Source of the DNA: Xanthocytophaga flava
GTDB lineage: Bacteria > Bacteroidota > Bacteroidia > Cytophagales > 172606-1
Length of the DNA: 64,000 bases
Assembly: GCF_030068545.1 (NCBI RefSeq)
Contig: NZ_JASJOR010000036.1
Coordinates: 24,009-88,008 of the forward strand
Reading direction: 5' to 3'
In this document: one piece after another, positions 17,901 through 27,676 of the stretch
Position numbering within the stretch: the first letter of the stretch is position 1
Layout of the letters: each line of letters begins with the position of its first letter
The notes under the pieces: generated by a model
Databases searched by the model: none
What the model was told of the DNA's origin: nothing
What the model saw: only the letters and a program-made list of their open reading frames with translations
Made by a program: the position numbers and the translations under genes

Positions 17901-20522
17901 ATGACGTCGCACGAGATCAGACAGCAGTTTTTAGATTTTTTTCGTTCCAAAGGCCATTTGATTGTCCCATCTGCTCCGCTTGTTCTTAAAAATGACCCAA
18001 CCCTGATGTTTACTAACTCAGGTATGGTGCAGTTTAAGGATTACTTTCTGGGCAATGGAGTTCCTCCTTCCAGACGGATTGCAGATACACAGAAATGTTT
18101 GCGGGTAAGTGGTAAACACAATGACCTGGAAGATGTGGGATTTGACGGAACACACCATACCATGTTTGAGATGCTGGGAAACTGGTCATTTGGAGATTAC
18201 TTTAAGCGGGATGCCATTGCCTGGTCCTGGGAGTTGTTGACTGATGTGTTGAAAATACCAAAAGATCGGTTGTATGCAACCGTTTTTGGAGGAGATACGG
18301 CTGAAGGGTTGGCCTCAGATGAGGAAGCAAAGGATTTATGGAAACAATACCTGCCTGAAAACCATATTCTATATGGTAATAAAAAAGATAATTTCTGGGA
18401 AATGGGAGAGCAGGGACCTTGTGGACCTTGTAGTGAGATTCACGTAGACTTACGTTCAGATGCTGAACGGGCAGCCGTACCTGGTGAGACACTGGTGAAC
18501 AAAGATCATCCGAAGGTGATTGAGATCTGGAACAACGTATTTATGCAGTTTGAACGGAAGGCTGATAAGTCATTGGTAACTCTTCCTGCCAAACATGTAG
18601 ATACAGGTATGGGCTTTGAACGCCTTTGTATGGTATTGCAGGGTGTGGAGTATACCTATGATACAGATGTGTTTACTCCTTTCATCCGGTTTATTGAGCA
18701 ACATTCCAACAAAAAATATACGGGTAGTTATGATCGCAAAAGTTTGACGGATGTTGCGATGCGCGTAGTGGTGGATCACATTCGTGCCGTTGCTTTTACA
18801 ATTGCTGATGGCCAGTTACCATCTAATAATGGTTCCGGGTATGTAATTCGCCGTATTCTGCGCCGTGCTGTGCGGTATTACTATTCATTCCTGGAAATAA
18901 AAGAGCCTTTTCTGCACCGGTTATTGCCTTTGCTGGCAAATGAATTTGCTACTGTGTTCCCTGAATTGAAGGCTCAGGAAGAATTTGTAAAAAAGGTTAT
19001 TCTGGAAGAAGAAAAAAGCTTTCTGAGAACTTTGGAAGATGGATTAGAGAGATTGGAAGCAGTTGAAATTAAGTCTGATTTTTTAGATGGAAGAACAGTT
19101 TTTGAACTATATGATACGTATGGATTTCCTGCAGATTTAACAAGGTTGATAATGTCAGAGAAAGGAATTTTCGTAGATGAAAATGGCTTTAAAGTGGCAT
19201 TAGATGAACAGAAGAATCGTAGTAAGGCAGATGCAGAGAAACAGGTAGGAGACTGGGTTATACTGGATGATACACCTAAAGTTACCTTTGTAGGGTATGA
19301 TGAATTGTCTGTTAATGACTCAAAGGTGCTGAAATACCGGATTACCAAAGACAAAAAAGGAGAACAGTTCCAGATTGTATTGAACAAAACACCTTTCTAT
19401 CCGGAAGGTGGTGGTCAGGTAGGTGATACTGGTGTGATGAGTTTTGATGGAGAGGAAATTAAGGTAGTTGATACCAAAAAGGAGAATGATCTGGTAATCC
19501 ATGTAGTAGATAAATTACCTGCTGATATTAAAGCAACGGTTATTGCACATGTAAGCGATACAAAACGTCATCTGACTGAAAACAATCACTCCGCTACACA
19601 CTTATTGCATGCTGCTTTACGCAGAGTTTTAGGTACTCACGTAGCTCAGAAAGGATCGTTGGTAAACGAGCAATACCTACGTTTTGACTTCTCACACTTT
19701 GAGAAAGTGACTGATGAACAACTGGCTGAGATTGAACATATCGTGAATCAGAAGATTCGTGAAAACATTGCCTTACAGGAAGATCGTTCTCTGCCAATTG
19801 AAGAGGCTCGGAAAGCGGGTGCTATGATGTTGTTTGGTGAGAAATATGGTGATACCGTTCGTATGATCACTTTCGATCCAGGTTATAGCCGCGAGCTATG
19901 TGGTGGATGCCATGTATCTGCTACTGGTAAGATTGGTTTGTTCAAAATTACCTCAGAAGCTGGAGTCGCTGCTGGTGTACGTCGTATCGAAGCTATTACA
20001 GCAGATGCTGCTGAAACCTATGTGGATGAGCAGACCTTATTGTTAAAAGAAATCAAAGAACTGCTGAAAAATCCGAAAGATGTTAAAAAGGCAATTGCAG
20101 ATTTGCTGGAAGAAAAAGGAAAACTCACAAAGCAGGTAGAAGTATACGAAAATCAGCAACTTCAAATAGTAAAAGAGGAGTTGATTAAAAAGATTCAGAT
20201 TGTGAATGGAGTACAGGTAGTTGCTGAAAAAGTATCTGTTCCTTCTGTTGAAGCCTTAAGACAACTGGCTTATGACTTAAAAGCCAAGATGGATCAAGCC
20301 TTTATTGTATTAGCTGCAGACATTCAAGGAAAACCGCAGATTGCTGTGATAATAGCAGAAGAATTGGTAAAGGAAAAGAACCTGCATGCTGGTAATATTG
20401 TCAAAGAACTGGCGAAAGAGATCAAAGGTGGAGGAGGAGGGCAGCCTTTCTTTGCTACTGCAGGTGGTTCGGATGTAAATGGTCTGGATCGGGTAGTAGA
20501 AAAAGGGAAGCAGTTGGTGTAA
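17901..20522 (+). CDS. alaS: Alanine-tRNA ligase
   Basis: This 873-residue class II synthetase charges tRNA-Ala. The catalytic domain begins MTSHEIRQQFLDFF and contains NSGMVQFKDYFLG. The editing domain has the zinc motifs HSATHLLH and CGGCHVS, and the C-terminal glycine-rich GGGGGQPFFATAGG is the C-Ala dimerisation domain. The length is normal. A longer in-frame start 42 bases upstream would add a low-complexity YYYIVYSLIKFHN leader, so the internal ATG was chosen. A very strong terminator follows. Confidence 0.97.
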   Translation: MTSHEIRQQFLDFFRSKGHLIVPSAPLVLKNDPTLMFTNSGMVQFKDYFLGNGVPPSRRIADTQKCLRVSGKHNDLEDVGFDGTHHTMFEMLGNWSFGDYFKRDAIAWSWELLTDVLKIPKDRLYATVFGGDTAEGLASDEEAKDLWKQYLPENHILYGNKKDNFWEMGEQGPCGPCSEIHVDLRSDAERAAVPGETLVNKDHPKVIEIWNNVFMQFERKADKSLVTLPAKHVDTGMGFERLCMVLQGVEYTYDTDVFTPFIRFIEQHSNKKYTGSYDRKSLTDVAMRVVVDHIRAVAFTIADGQLPSNNGSGYVIRRILRRAVRYYYSFLEIKEPFLHRLLPLLANEFATVFPELKAQEEFVKKVILEEEKSFLRTLEDGLERLEAVEIKSDFLDGRTVFELYDTYGFPADLTRLIMSEKGIFVDENGFKVALDEQKNRSKADAEKQVGDWVILDDTPKVTFVGYDELSVNDSKVLKYRITKDKKGEQFQIVLNKTPFYPEGGGQVGDTGVMSFDGEEIKVVDTKKENDLVIHVVDKLPADIKATVIAHVSDTKRHLTENNHSATHLLHAALRRVLGTHVAQKGSLVNEQYLRFDFSHFEKVTDEQLAEIEHIVNQKIRENIALQEDRSLPIEEARKAGAMMLFGEKYGDTVRMITFDPGYSRELCGGCHVSATGKIGLFKITSEAGVAAGVRRIEAITADAAETYVDEQTLLLKEIKELLKNPKDVKKAIADLLEEKGKLTKQVEVYENQQLQIVKEELIKKIQIVNGVQVVAEKVSVPSVEALRQLAYDLKAKMDQAFIVLAADIQGKPQIAVIIAEELVKEKNLHAGNIVKELAKEIKGGGGGQPFFATAGGSDVNGLDRVVEKGKQLV

Positions 20523-20537
20523 TCCTTTTGTTGAAAT

Positions 20538-20584
20538 AAAAGTAAAGGCCCTTCTATGTCTCATAGAAGGGCCTTTACTTTTAT
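20538..20584. terminator. Bidirectional terminator alaS / ridA
   Basis: Perfect 21-bp arms (20538-20558 and 20562-20582) centred on AAGGCCCTTCTATG lie between convergent genes. Confidence 0.85.
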
Positions 20585-20598
20585 AAAATCTGATAAAT

Positions 20599-20982
20599 TT
20601 ATAGGATTGCAATGCAGGAAATTTCCACATTTACATCTTTGGGAAGACGGCTTACTTCTACTGTTTCCCGTGCGGGAGGTAGTTCTGCAAAATAGCTTCC
20701 GTATACTTCATTGATTGCTGCAAAGTTGCCAAGGTCTTTTACGAAGATGGTGCTTTTCACTACATTGTCAAAGTCTACACCTGCTTCGCGTAGAATAAAT
20801 CGAATATTACGCATTACCTGATGCGTTTCAATGACAATGCCTTCATCTGTCATCAGTTTGCCCGTTGCCTGATCGAGTGCAATCTGTCCGGAAACATAAA
20901 TGGTGTTTTCTACTTGTACAGCCTGGCTGTAAGGGCCGATAGGTGCTGGTGCGTCTGGAGAAAAAATGATGGTTTTGGTCAT
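20599..20982 (-). CDS. ridA: RidA-family reactive imine/enamine deaminase
   Basis: The 127-residue protein has the RidA (YjgF/YER057c) pattern: APAPIGPYSQAV at residues 11-22, VSGQIA near 30, and R105 in PPARETVEVSRLPKDVNVEI, the carboxylate-binding arginine. It hydrolyses reactive imines such as 2-aminoacrylate released by PLP enzymes, in the cytosol as a trimer. Length is exact for the family. It is a single gene. Confidence 0.92.
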   Translation of the reverse strand: MTKTIIFSPDAPAPIGPYSQAVQVENTIYVSGQIALDQATGKLMTDEGIVIETHQVMRNIRFILREAGVDFDNVVKSTIFVKDLGNFAAINEVYGSYFAELPPARETVEVSRLPKDVNVEISCIAIL

Positions 20983-21083
20983 AAGGGTATTGTATTTAAT
21001 AGAGTATAAATAATCTGGAATTTGATTATAAAAGAGATCGTCATCTTTCTTTTGAAGACGTACTTGATTCCCGTAAGAAAATA

Positions 21084-21119
21084 AAAAAGCGCCAGTTTAT
21101 ACGAAAAATGGCGCTTTTT
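21084..21119 (-). terminator. Terminator of lpdA
   Basis: Arms AAAAAGCGCCA/TGGCGCTTTTT (21084-21094 and 21109-21119). On the minus strand the hairpin ends in a run of T. Confidence 0.75.
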
Positions 21120-21135
21120 ATATGAAAGTTTGAAA

Positions 21136-22527
21136 TTAGATGTGAATCACTTCACCATAAGCTGCTGCAGCTGCTTCCATGATTGCTTCTGACATGGTTG
21201 GGTGAGGGTGAACAGATTTAATAATTTCGTGTCCGGTAGTTTCCAGATTACGGGCTACTACTACTTCCGCAATCATTTCTGTTACATTATGTCCGATCAG
21301 GTGAGCACCTAACCATTCACCATATTTGGCATCAAAGATAACTTTGACAAAACCTTCGCTGGCACCAGCGGCTTTGGCTTTACCAGAAGCAGTAAATGGA
21401 AACTTACCTACTTTCACTTCATAACCAGCTTCTTTTGCTTTCTGCTCAGTATATCCTACAGAAGCGATTTCTGGTGAGCAATAAGTACAGCCTGGAATGT
21501 TATTGTAGTTCAATGGATGTGGATGTTGTCCGGCAATTTTCTCAACGCAGATGATACCTTCGGCAGACGCAACGTGTGCAAGAGCCTGTGAGGCAAGAAC
21601 GTCACCAATAGCGTAGTATCCTTCTACATTGGTACGATAGTATTCATCTGTAACGATTTTGCCTTTGTCTGTTTTGATCCCTACTTCTTCCAGACCAATG
21701 TTTTCGATATTGGCAGTAACCCCAACAGCTGACAATACAATATCGCAATCGATAGTTACGTTGCCTGTCTGGGTTTTTACAGATACTTTACATCCTTGTC
21801 CTTTGGTATCTACTGACTCTACAGATGCATTGGTCATAATTTCGATACCCAGTTTTTTGTATTCGCGTTCCAGTTGTTTGGAGACCTCTTCATCCTCAAC
21901 AGGTACGATACGTGGCATGAACTCAACAATGGTTACTTTGGTGCCAATAGAATTATAGAAATAGGCAAACTCAACACCAATAGCACCAGAACCAATTACA
22001 ACCATTGAGGCAGGTTGTTTGTCAAGTACCATGGCTTTGCGATAACCTATGATCTTATCATTGTCAATTTTAATATTAGGAAGTTCTCTGGCGCGTCCTC
22101 CTGTAGCTATAATGATGTGTTTGGCTTCATGAGTAGCTTTCTTTCCATCTGCATCAATTACTTCTACTTTCTTACCAGGAAGAACTTTACCTGTACCTAC
22201 AATCGTATCTATTTTATTTTTACGGAACAGAAATTGCACACCTTTGTTCATCCCTGAAGCTACTTCTCTACTACGCTTTACCATCCCTGTAAAGTCAGCT
22301 TTAGCATCTTTTACTTCAATTCCGTAATCTTTGGCGTGGTGAATGTATTCAAATACTTGTGCACTTTTCAATAATGCTTTGGTTGGGATGCAGCCCCAGT
22401 TCAGACAGATGCCACCTAACTCTGCTTTCTCTACTACACCTACCTTCATACCGAGTTGAGATGCGCGAATTGCTGCAACATATCCTCCCGGACCGCTACC
22501 AATGACAATAAGATCGTATTGTGCCAT
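21136..22527 (-). CDS. lpdA: Dihydrolipoyl dehydrogenase
   Basis: This 463-residue FAD-dependent disulfide reductase reoxidises the lipoyl groups of 2-oxoacid dehydrogenase or glycine cleavage complexes (E3). The FAD motif GSGPGG is at 10-15, the redox pair is C41-C46 in CLNWGC, the NAD motif is GSGAIGVEFA, and the C-terminal HPHPTMSEAI supplies the catalytic His. No E1/E2 genes are adjacent. A likely -7 element lies upstream at 22642-22649. Confidence 0.95.
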   Translation of the reverse strand: MAQYDLIVIGSGPGGYVAAIRASQLGMKVGVVEKAELGGICLNWGCIPTKALLKSAQVFEYIHHAKDYGIEVKDAKADFTGMVKRSREVASGMNKGVQFLFRKNKIDTIVGTGKVLPGKKVEVIDADGKKATHEAKHIIIATGGRARELPNIKIDNDKIIGYRKAMVLDKQPASMVVIGSGAIGVEFAYFYNSIGTKVTIVEFMPRIVPVEDEEVSKQLEREYKKLGIEIMTNASVESVDTKGQGCKVSVKTQTGNVTIDCDIVLSAVGVTANIENIGLEEVGIKTDKGKIVTDEYYRTNVEGYYAIGDVLASQALAHVASAEGIICVEKIAGQHPHPLNYNNIPGCTYCSPEIASVGYTEQKAKEAGYEVKVGKFPFTASGKAKAAGASEGFVKVIFDAKYGEWLGAHLIGHNVTEMIAEVVVARNLETTGHEIIKSVHPHPTMSEAIMEAAAAAYGEVIHI

Positions 22528-22641
22528 TTTGTTAATGTTAAATGATTGATTAGTTGAATGGTTGATTGCTGACCAGAGTTGCTTTTGTTGAAAGATAGTT
22601 CCTGTCAGGCGGGCAACCGAAGTCCTTTAAAATCGACGGGC

Positions 22642-22649
22642 CAAAAATA
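22642..22649 (-). promoter_or_regulatory. Putative -7 element of lpdA promoter
   Basis: On the minus strand TATTTTTG matches TAnnTTTG. A TTG partner at the expected distance is not clear. The leader would be about 110 bases. Confidence 0.4.
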
Positions 22650-22707
22650 GTATCTTTTTTGAAATAAAAACCCGCTTTGAGTAGGAACAAATGTAATTGC
22701 AAAAAAA

Positions 22708-23253
22708 TTACATTTTCGCATTGTTTTCCAGATAGGTCTGTTTAGCCTGCATGGAAGCCAGATGATGACGGTTGTGAAAGATGGTAAAAAACAACATTTC
22801 ACGGGCCGTAACAGGTCCAAGCAGTGGATGTTTCCAGACTGTAAACAGATCCAATATATCTTCAGTCCATGTACTCAGACTTTGTTGCAATGTACTAGCT
22901 GCCCTGCTAAAATCATCCAGAAACTGCATCTGCTGCCTGTTGTGTGTTTCTTCATCAGGAACGAGGTGTGTTGGAATAACTATACCACCCATTGCATATT
23001 TCTCTCTGTATTCTGCTACAATTTCATTGTAATTCCGGAGACTGTGTCTGGTTTCACGAAGGGTTGATGCCGACTGCGAGAAGGCTTGTGCACTACCCAT
23101 ATCTGAACTGATCAGATGAAAAAGTTCTTCCGCTATGCTCCATTTGGCAGTAGGTTTCGCATGCAGGGTTGCAGGAGAAACGGTCTGAATAAACTGTTCC
23201 ACTTTTGCCAAACTTCCTGACAGAGCTATCTTAATTTCAGAAAAAGTATACAT
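22708..23253 (-). CDS. DinB-family protein
   Basis: The 181-residue four-helix protein has the DinB-like metal triad: H46 in EELFHLISSD and H160/H164 in FHNRHHLASM. Members include bacillithiol/mycothiol-dependent S-transferases and damage-induced proteins, so a thiol-transfer role is possible, but the substrate is unknown. It is followed by no close partner; a TIGR00730 gene lies 47 bases upstream on the same strand. Confidence 0.8.
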   Translation of the reverse strand: MYTFSEIKIALSGSLAKVEQFIQTVSPATLHAKPTAKWSIAEELFHLISSDMGSAQAFSQSASTLRETRHSLRNYNEIVAEYREKYAMGGIVIPTHLVPDEETHNRQQMQFLDDFSRAASTLQQSLSTWTEDILDLFTVWKHPLLGPVTAREMLFFTIFHNRHHLASMQAKQTYLENNAKM

Positions 23254-23300
23254 ACAGGTGGTCAGTATGGTTCTGTTGTCTGGAAATATACTCAGAAATA

Positions 23301-23882
23301 CTATATCTGGCTTTCGCTAAGCCAGGGTGGAAGGGCTGGTGCCTGATAGGTACGCATTTTTTCTATAAGTACAGGTAGATCTGAATCTACCAATACCATA
23401 CGTCGGTTAATCGGTTTCAGCAGTTCTTCTTCTGCCATGCGATCAAAAAGTGTGATCAGTGCATCGTAATAGCCATTGATATTCCAAATGGCTATTGGCT
23501 TTCGGTGCAAACCCAGTTGTGCCCAGGTAAGAATTTCACAAAGTTCATCCATTGTCCCAAATCCTCCCGGCATAGCAATAAACCCTTCAGCAAGATCAGC
23601 CATACGGCTTTTGCGGTCATGCATGGTATTAACACGTATCAGTTCTGTCAGATTTGTATGGGCTATTTCTTTGGTTGCCAGAAAATCTGGAAGTACACCT
23701 GTAGCTTTTCCACCGTTTGTCAATACTGCATTAGCTACTTCTCCCATGAGCCCTCGTTGTGACCCTCCATAAATAAGCCGGATATTTTCTGCTGCAAGAA
23801 GTTTTCCAAGTTGCTGAGCCGCTTGTGCATATTGAGGGTCCTTTCCTATGCCAGAGGCGCAAAAAACACAAATGCTTTGCAT
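23301..23882 (-). CDS. LOG-family (TIGR00730) nucleotide phosphoribohydrolase-like protein
   Basis: The 193-residue Rossmann-fold protein carries the family signature PGGFGTMDE (105-113), plus YGGSQRGLMGEVA near 38-50. LOG proteins release free cytokinin bases from riboside monophosphates in plants, and bacterial homologues hydrolyse AMP or similar nucleotides; the physiological role here is unknown. Length is normal. It shares a strand with the DinB gene. Confidence 0.88.
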   Translation of the reverse strand: MQSICVFCASGIGKDPQYAQAAQQLGKLLAAENIRLIYGGSQRGLMGEVANAVLTNGGKATGVLPDFLATKEIAHTNLTELIRVNTMHDRKSRMADLAEGFIAMPGGFGTMDELCEILTWAQLGLHRKPIAIWNINGYYDALITLFDRMAEEELLKPINRRMVLVDSDLPVLIEKMRTYQAPALPPWLSESQI

Positions 23883-24030
23883 GTTAAATTAGAGTCTTAA
23901 GTATATTAAATAGTTTGTTGATTACACACAAAAATAAATCATTCAAAAAGAATCACAACTAATCAAAAGATTATGGTTGTATTATCTTCCTGTTGAAGGA
24001 TGCAAAGATGCCTGAGTGTGATACTCTATA

Positions 24031-24840
24031 TTACTCCCATAACTTGTATTGTTCCAGATGTACTTTCTTATTGAAGAAGATTCGGGTAGATGCTTCAAAA
24101 GACTGTGTGTAATCTGAAACAAAAAAATGCTGAGTAGCTTTGGCAGTACTGGCAGATAGTAAGTTTTCTGTACGCAGAGATTCTTTTACAGCTTCTGCTA
24201 CAATTTCTGACGTATCAATGATTTGTATACTATTCTTGTAAAACTGCTCTATTTCTTTTTTTATAAGAGGATAATGGGTACAACCTAGTATCAGAGCCTG
24301 AATATCATTCAGGTGTGAATCCTGCAGATATTTTTCAATGACACTGTAACTAATGGTGTTATTGAAAAAACCTTCCTCTATCATGGGAGCCAGTAAAGGA
24401 GTAGCCAGGGACTTGAGAGTTACCTTCTTTTTCAGTGCCTTGATCTTCTTTTCGTATACTTTTGAAAATACTGTTTGTTTGGTACCAATCAAACCAATGG
24501 TCTGACTAGCAAACTGCTGACCTGCATATTGCACAACCGGATCGATTACATTTAGTACTTTAGCTTTACTGCCTACATATTCTTTGACTAATTCATACGC
24601 TGCAGCTGATGCCGAATTACAGGCAATCAATATCATTTTGCAGTTCTGTTTTAGCAGTACATCACAAATTTTTACAGAATATGCCTGTATCGCTGCTGCA
24701 GATTTATCTCCGTATGGAAGGTGGGCCGTATCACCAAAATAGACGATGGATTCATGTGGCAGTGCTTTGGTTACAGCCTGTGCTACCGTAAGTCCACCAA
24801 TGCCTGAATCAAAAATGCCAATAGGGTTTTCGTTTGTCAA
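24031..24840 (-). CDS. murI: Glutamate racemase
   Basis: This 269-residue cytosolic enzyme makes D-glutamate for peptidoglycan. Motifs: GIFDSGIGGLTV (8-19), YFGDTAHLPYG, the first catalytic cysteine C74 in IACNSASA, and the second, C187, in LGCTHYPL. Both cysteines are present, so it should be active. A single gene. Confidence 0.95.
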   Translation of the reverse strand: MTNENPIGIFDSGIGGLTVAQAVTKALPHESIVYFGDTAHLPYGDKSAAAIQAYSVKICDVLLKQNCKMILIACNSASAAAYELVKEYVGSKAKVLNVIDPVVQYAGQQFASQTIGLIGTKQTVFSKVYEKKIKALKKKVTLKSLATPLLAPMIEEGFFNNTISYSVIEKYLQDSHLNDIQALILGCTHYPLIKKEIEQFYKNSIQIIDTSEIVAEAVKESLRTENLLSASTAKATQHFFVSDYTQSFEASTRIFFNKKVHLEQYKLWE

Positions 24841-24896
24841 GGTATGAGGTATTTTAATCGCTATTACTACGAGTGTGTTCTGATTTATCCCAAGCT

Positions 24897-25556
24897 CTAT
24901 TTTAACTGAATTTTCTTTTCTACTTCGTTAGCCTCCTCATCAAATGTTTTGGCTGTAATGGTACCATCCTGATTTTTGGTGAACAGTGGTTTCTGGTCTT
25001 CCAGTTGCCATTCGCGTATCTCAAAGTTAGCTATCTCTTTCCACTCACTATTTTTATATGTATAGATGTAGAATTGGTTTACATTGGAGTAGTCTGCATA
25101 GTCAATGATGTAGGAGAGTTCATCTGTGCCATCTCCATTCAGATCACCTTCATTGATCAGTTGCATAATACCAAACAATTGGTCGTGATCAGAAATAGGG
25201 AGATCTTTGATTGCAGCATTGGTAGATGATAAATACACTTTAGGATGTCTGCTGATGACGAGACCTACAAGGCTGTCAAATTCGATCTCAGGATAATTTT
25301 TGCTTAGCTCTTGTCCTGTAGTGCGACTTACATAATGCTCCTGAAGTTTTTCTTTTGTGCCGTCTCCATCAAAATCGCCGTCTAGCTCGGCACGATATCC
25401 CAAACTTTTGTCGGTTTCTGATTTTGCAGGTGTTGAAGATACTGTATCTATTGATGTGATTATGGTATCCTGCGTAGTTGAGTTATCTTCGGTTGTTTGA
25501 GTAGATGAGGTACAGGCTGTGCCCAGTATCCATAGCCAGAGTATATATTTTTTCAT
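24897..25556 (-). CDS. Hypothetical lipoprotein with DxDxDG-type calcium-like loops
   Basis: The 219-residue protein starts with a lipoprotein signal ending LGTACTS (Cys about 15), then a Ser/Thr-rich linker. Two loops, DGDFDGDGTKEK and EGDLNGDGTDEL, have the spacing of FG-GAP/EF-hand-like calcium-binding repeats, so it is probably a surface or periplasmic protein. I do not recognise the family. Separate from murI by 56 bases, and there is no obvious functional link. Confidence 0.65.
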   Translation of the reverse strand: MKKYILWLWILGTACTSSTQTTEDNSTTQDTIITSIDTVSSTPAKSETDKSLGYRAELDGDFDGDGTKEKLQEHYVSRTTGQELSKNYPEIEFDSLVGLVISRHPKVYLSSTNAAIKDLPISDHDQLFGIMQLINEGDLNGDGTDELSYIIDYADYSNVNQFYIYTYKNSEWKEIANFEIREWQLEDQKPLFTKNQDGTITAKTFDEEANEVEKKIQLK

Positions 25557-25677
25557 AAATGATGAAATCCTGAATATTTTCTGGCTGCAAGTTACAGGAT
25601 TACATAATATCAGAATATGTCCTGTAAACTTTTCCGGATAAAATTATCTAAGAAGGAAAACAGGAGATGAGGAGACG

Positions 25678-26286
25678 TTAATAAATGCCAGGGCTTTGCT
25701 GAGGTGTAACCAGCCATTTTTCGTAGTCTTCTATAGTGTCGATGTCTATGCCTCCTTTGGGAAAAGATACAAACTGAAGTAATTCCTGATAATCCGGAAT
25801 AATGGAGCGAGCACCTTTGTCTCCCTTTAAGGCAAGTAGTTTATAAAAAGTGCCATGAGCAAACAATGCCGGGACTCCTAAAACATCCTGATACGATGAA
25901 GCTACTATAGGAGCGGCGGTTTGTTCATAAATTTGAATCAATTCATTGAGTAAGGTAGGTGTAACAAAAGGTTGATCGCACAGCATAAGAACTATCGCTT
26001 CCAGATTGGGTTTCTTCTGCAACATATAGTTAACACCCATACGAATGGAAGAAGCCATTCCTTCATCCCAATTGTGATTGATAATTGTTTCAATAGGCAG
26101 AGAGGCTATTTCTGAGGAAATCTCATTGGCGTGGGCTCCCAATACAACTACGCGTTCTGTAACATCAAGGGCAAGGATCGTTTGAATGCTTCGCTCAATT
26201 AATGATTGTCCCTGAAACTGAAGAAGTTGTTTGGGTTGTCCTAATCGGGTAGAAGCGCCTGCGGCTAAAAGTAAGATTCCTATCAT
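25678..26286 (-). CDS. MocA-like nucleotidyltransferase
   Basis: The 202-residue protein begins LLLAAGASTRLGQPKQLL (in part 5-22), the NTP-binding signature of the MobA/MocA family, and has MLCDQPFV near 99. Such enzymes attach cytidine or guanine nucleotides to molybdopterin. It is adjacent on the same strand to the XdhC-family gene. Together they point to maturation of a molybdenum hydroxylase that is not in the window. Confidence 0.85.
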   Translation of the reverse strand: MIGILLLAAGASTRLGQPKQLLQFQGQSLIERSIQTILALDVTERVVVLGAHANEISSEIASLPIETIINHNWDEGMASSIRMGVNYMLQKKPNLEAIVLMLCDQPFVTPTLLNELIQIYEQTAAPIVASSYQDVLGVPALFAHGTFYKLLALKGDKGARSIIPDYQELLQFVSFPKGGIDIDTIEDYEKWLVTPQQSPGIY

Positions 26287-26385
26287 GATTATAATGGCTG
26301 AGAGCGATTGATCTATATAAGATAGATGGTAGCTTTATTTTCAGGAAGATATAAAAATAAATACAGATCAAAACATTTTTTGGAA

Positions 26386-27510
26386 TTAACCATTCAGAAT
26401 TCTTTCATGGATCGGTCCTTGTTTAAAACGAAGGGGAGTACCTGACTTATTATGGAAGTGTGCCTGTATTTCTGATACAATTGCTAACGCTATCTCATCG
26501 GGTGTCTCTGCGCCTATCTCAAGCCCTATCGGACTATGAACTTCTGTGAGTCGATTGTCATCAAATGTTTTGTCTGACTCTTCCCACTCTCCAAGCATTT
26601 TTTCATATCGTTTGCGTGGTCCTAACATCCCTATGTAACCTACATCCGATATAAGTAACTGTTCCAGAATAGCTTTGTCGTACTTATATCCATGAGACAT
26701 CAATACAGCTGCTGTGCGTTCTGTAAAAGATAACTTAGACAGAATATTATTTCTGTCAACAAGTAAAACTGCATCAGCACCTGGAAAACGTTTGGGGGCT
26801 ACATGGGCAATACAGTCTTCTGTAACAGTGACATGCCATCCCAGTACTTTTGCCATTTCTACCAGTGGAGGAACGTCATATCCACCCCCAAAGATGATCA
26901 GCTGAATTTCGGGCTGTATGGATTCGATAAATACCTCAATTGTGTCAGATACGTAAGTAAGTAACTGTGATTTTCCGGATTGCCAGGTTTGATTCATCGC
27001 CTGACGAAGTTGTTCCTCTTCCGGGAAGTTAATAAAGCCTGGGTCAGCATCAGAGTCTGTTAGAATAAGGTGCCGAATACCCGTATAGGATTCTGGAGCT
27101 TTGACTACCTTGATTTCGATAAATGCAGCTCGGTTTGTCGTACATTGTTTCCAGAAATAGAGAGAGTGGTCCTGAAAGTAATCTGGGTCAATAGGTTCGA
27201 TAAATACATCAATGATACCATTGCAACCTAAACCCACACCCAGGCTATTTGCATCGTCATTCATGGTATCATAGGTAACCATCATCGGTTTACCATCCAG
27301 CATAACCTGACGGGCTTTGCGGAGTGCATCTCCTTCCAGACAGCCTCCACTAATGGCACCAACCCATCGTCCATCGTCTGTGATTAACATTTTTGCACCT
27401 GGCCGACGATAAGAAGACCCTTCTACCCGAACTACAGTGGCCAGAGCTACTTTACGTTGTGAAAAATCAATTTGCTGATAAAGCTCTATAATTTTGCGAA
27501 TTTCTTTCAT
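26386..27510 (-). CDS. XdhC/CoxI-family protein
   Basis: The 374-residue protein has the XdhC N-domain with the conserved AISGGCLEGD (Cys57) and a C-terminal Rossmann domain with IIFGGGYDVPPLVEMA. XdhC proteins help insert sulfurated molybdenum cofactor into xanthine-dehydrogenase-type enzymes. It precedes the MocA-like gene on the same strand, separated by 99 bases. The start is the ATG 12 codons into a longer frame, whose extra residues are not family-like. Confidence 0.88.
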   Translation of the reverse strand: MKEIRKIIELYQQIDFSQRKVALATVVRVEGSSYRRPGAKMLITDDGRWVGAISGGCLEGDALRKARQVMLDGKPMMVTYDTMNDDANSLGVGLGCNGIIDVFIEPIDPDYFQDHSLYFWKQCTTNRAAFIEIKVVKAPESYTGIRHLILTDSDADPGFINFPEEEQLRQAMNQTWQSGKSQLLTYVSDTIEVFIESIQPEIQLIIFGGGYDVPPLVEMAKVLGWHVTVTEDCIAHVAPKRFPGADAVLLVDRNNILSKLSFTERTAAVLMSHGYKYDKAILEQLLISDVGYIGMLGPRKRYEKMLGEWEESDKTFDDNRLTEVHSPIGLEIGAETPDEIALAIVSEIQAHFHNKSGTPLRFKQGPIHERILNG

Positions 27511-27676
27511 GTACAGGCTATAAGAACAGTATAGATACAAAATCAATGCCTTCTGGTGGCGTTCGGAAAAGTTAGAACTTTTTATTGAATTCTTGTAGAT
27601 AAAAGGGGATATGTGCTATGTATAAAGGATGACTGGTGTTAAAAAATTGACAGGTGACAGTTTTTATCCTATAAGG

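Noticed and set aside
22605..22820. 71-codon frame downstream of the DinB-like gene
   Set aside because: Overlaps the end of the DinB gene in another frame; a shadow.
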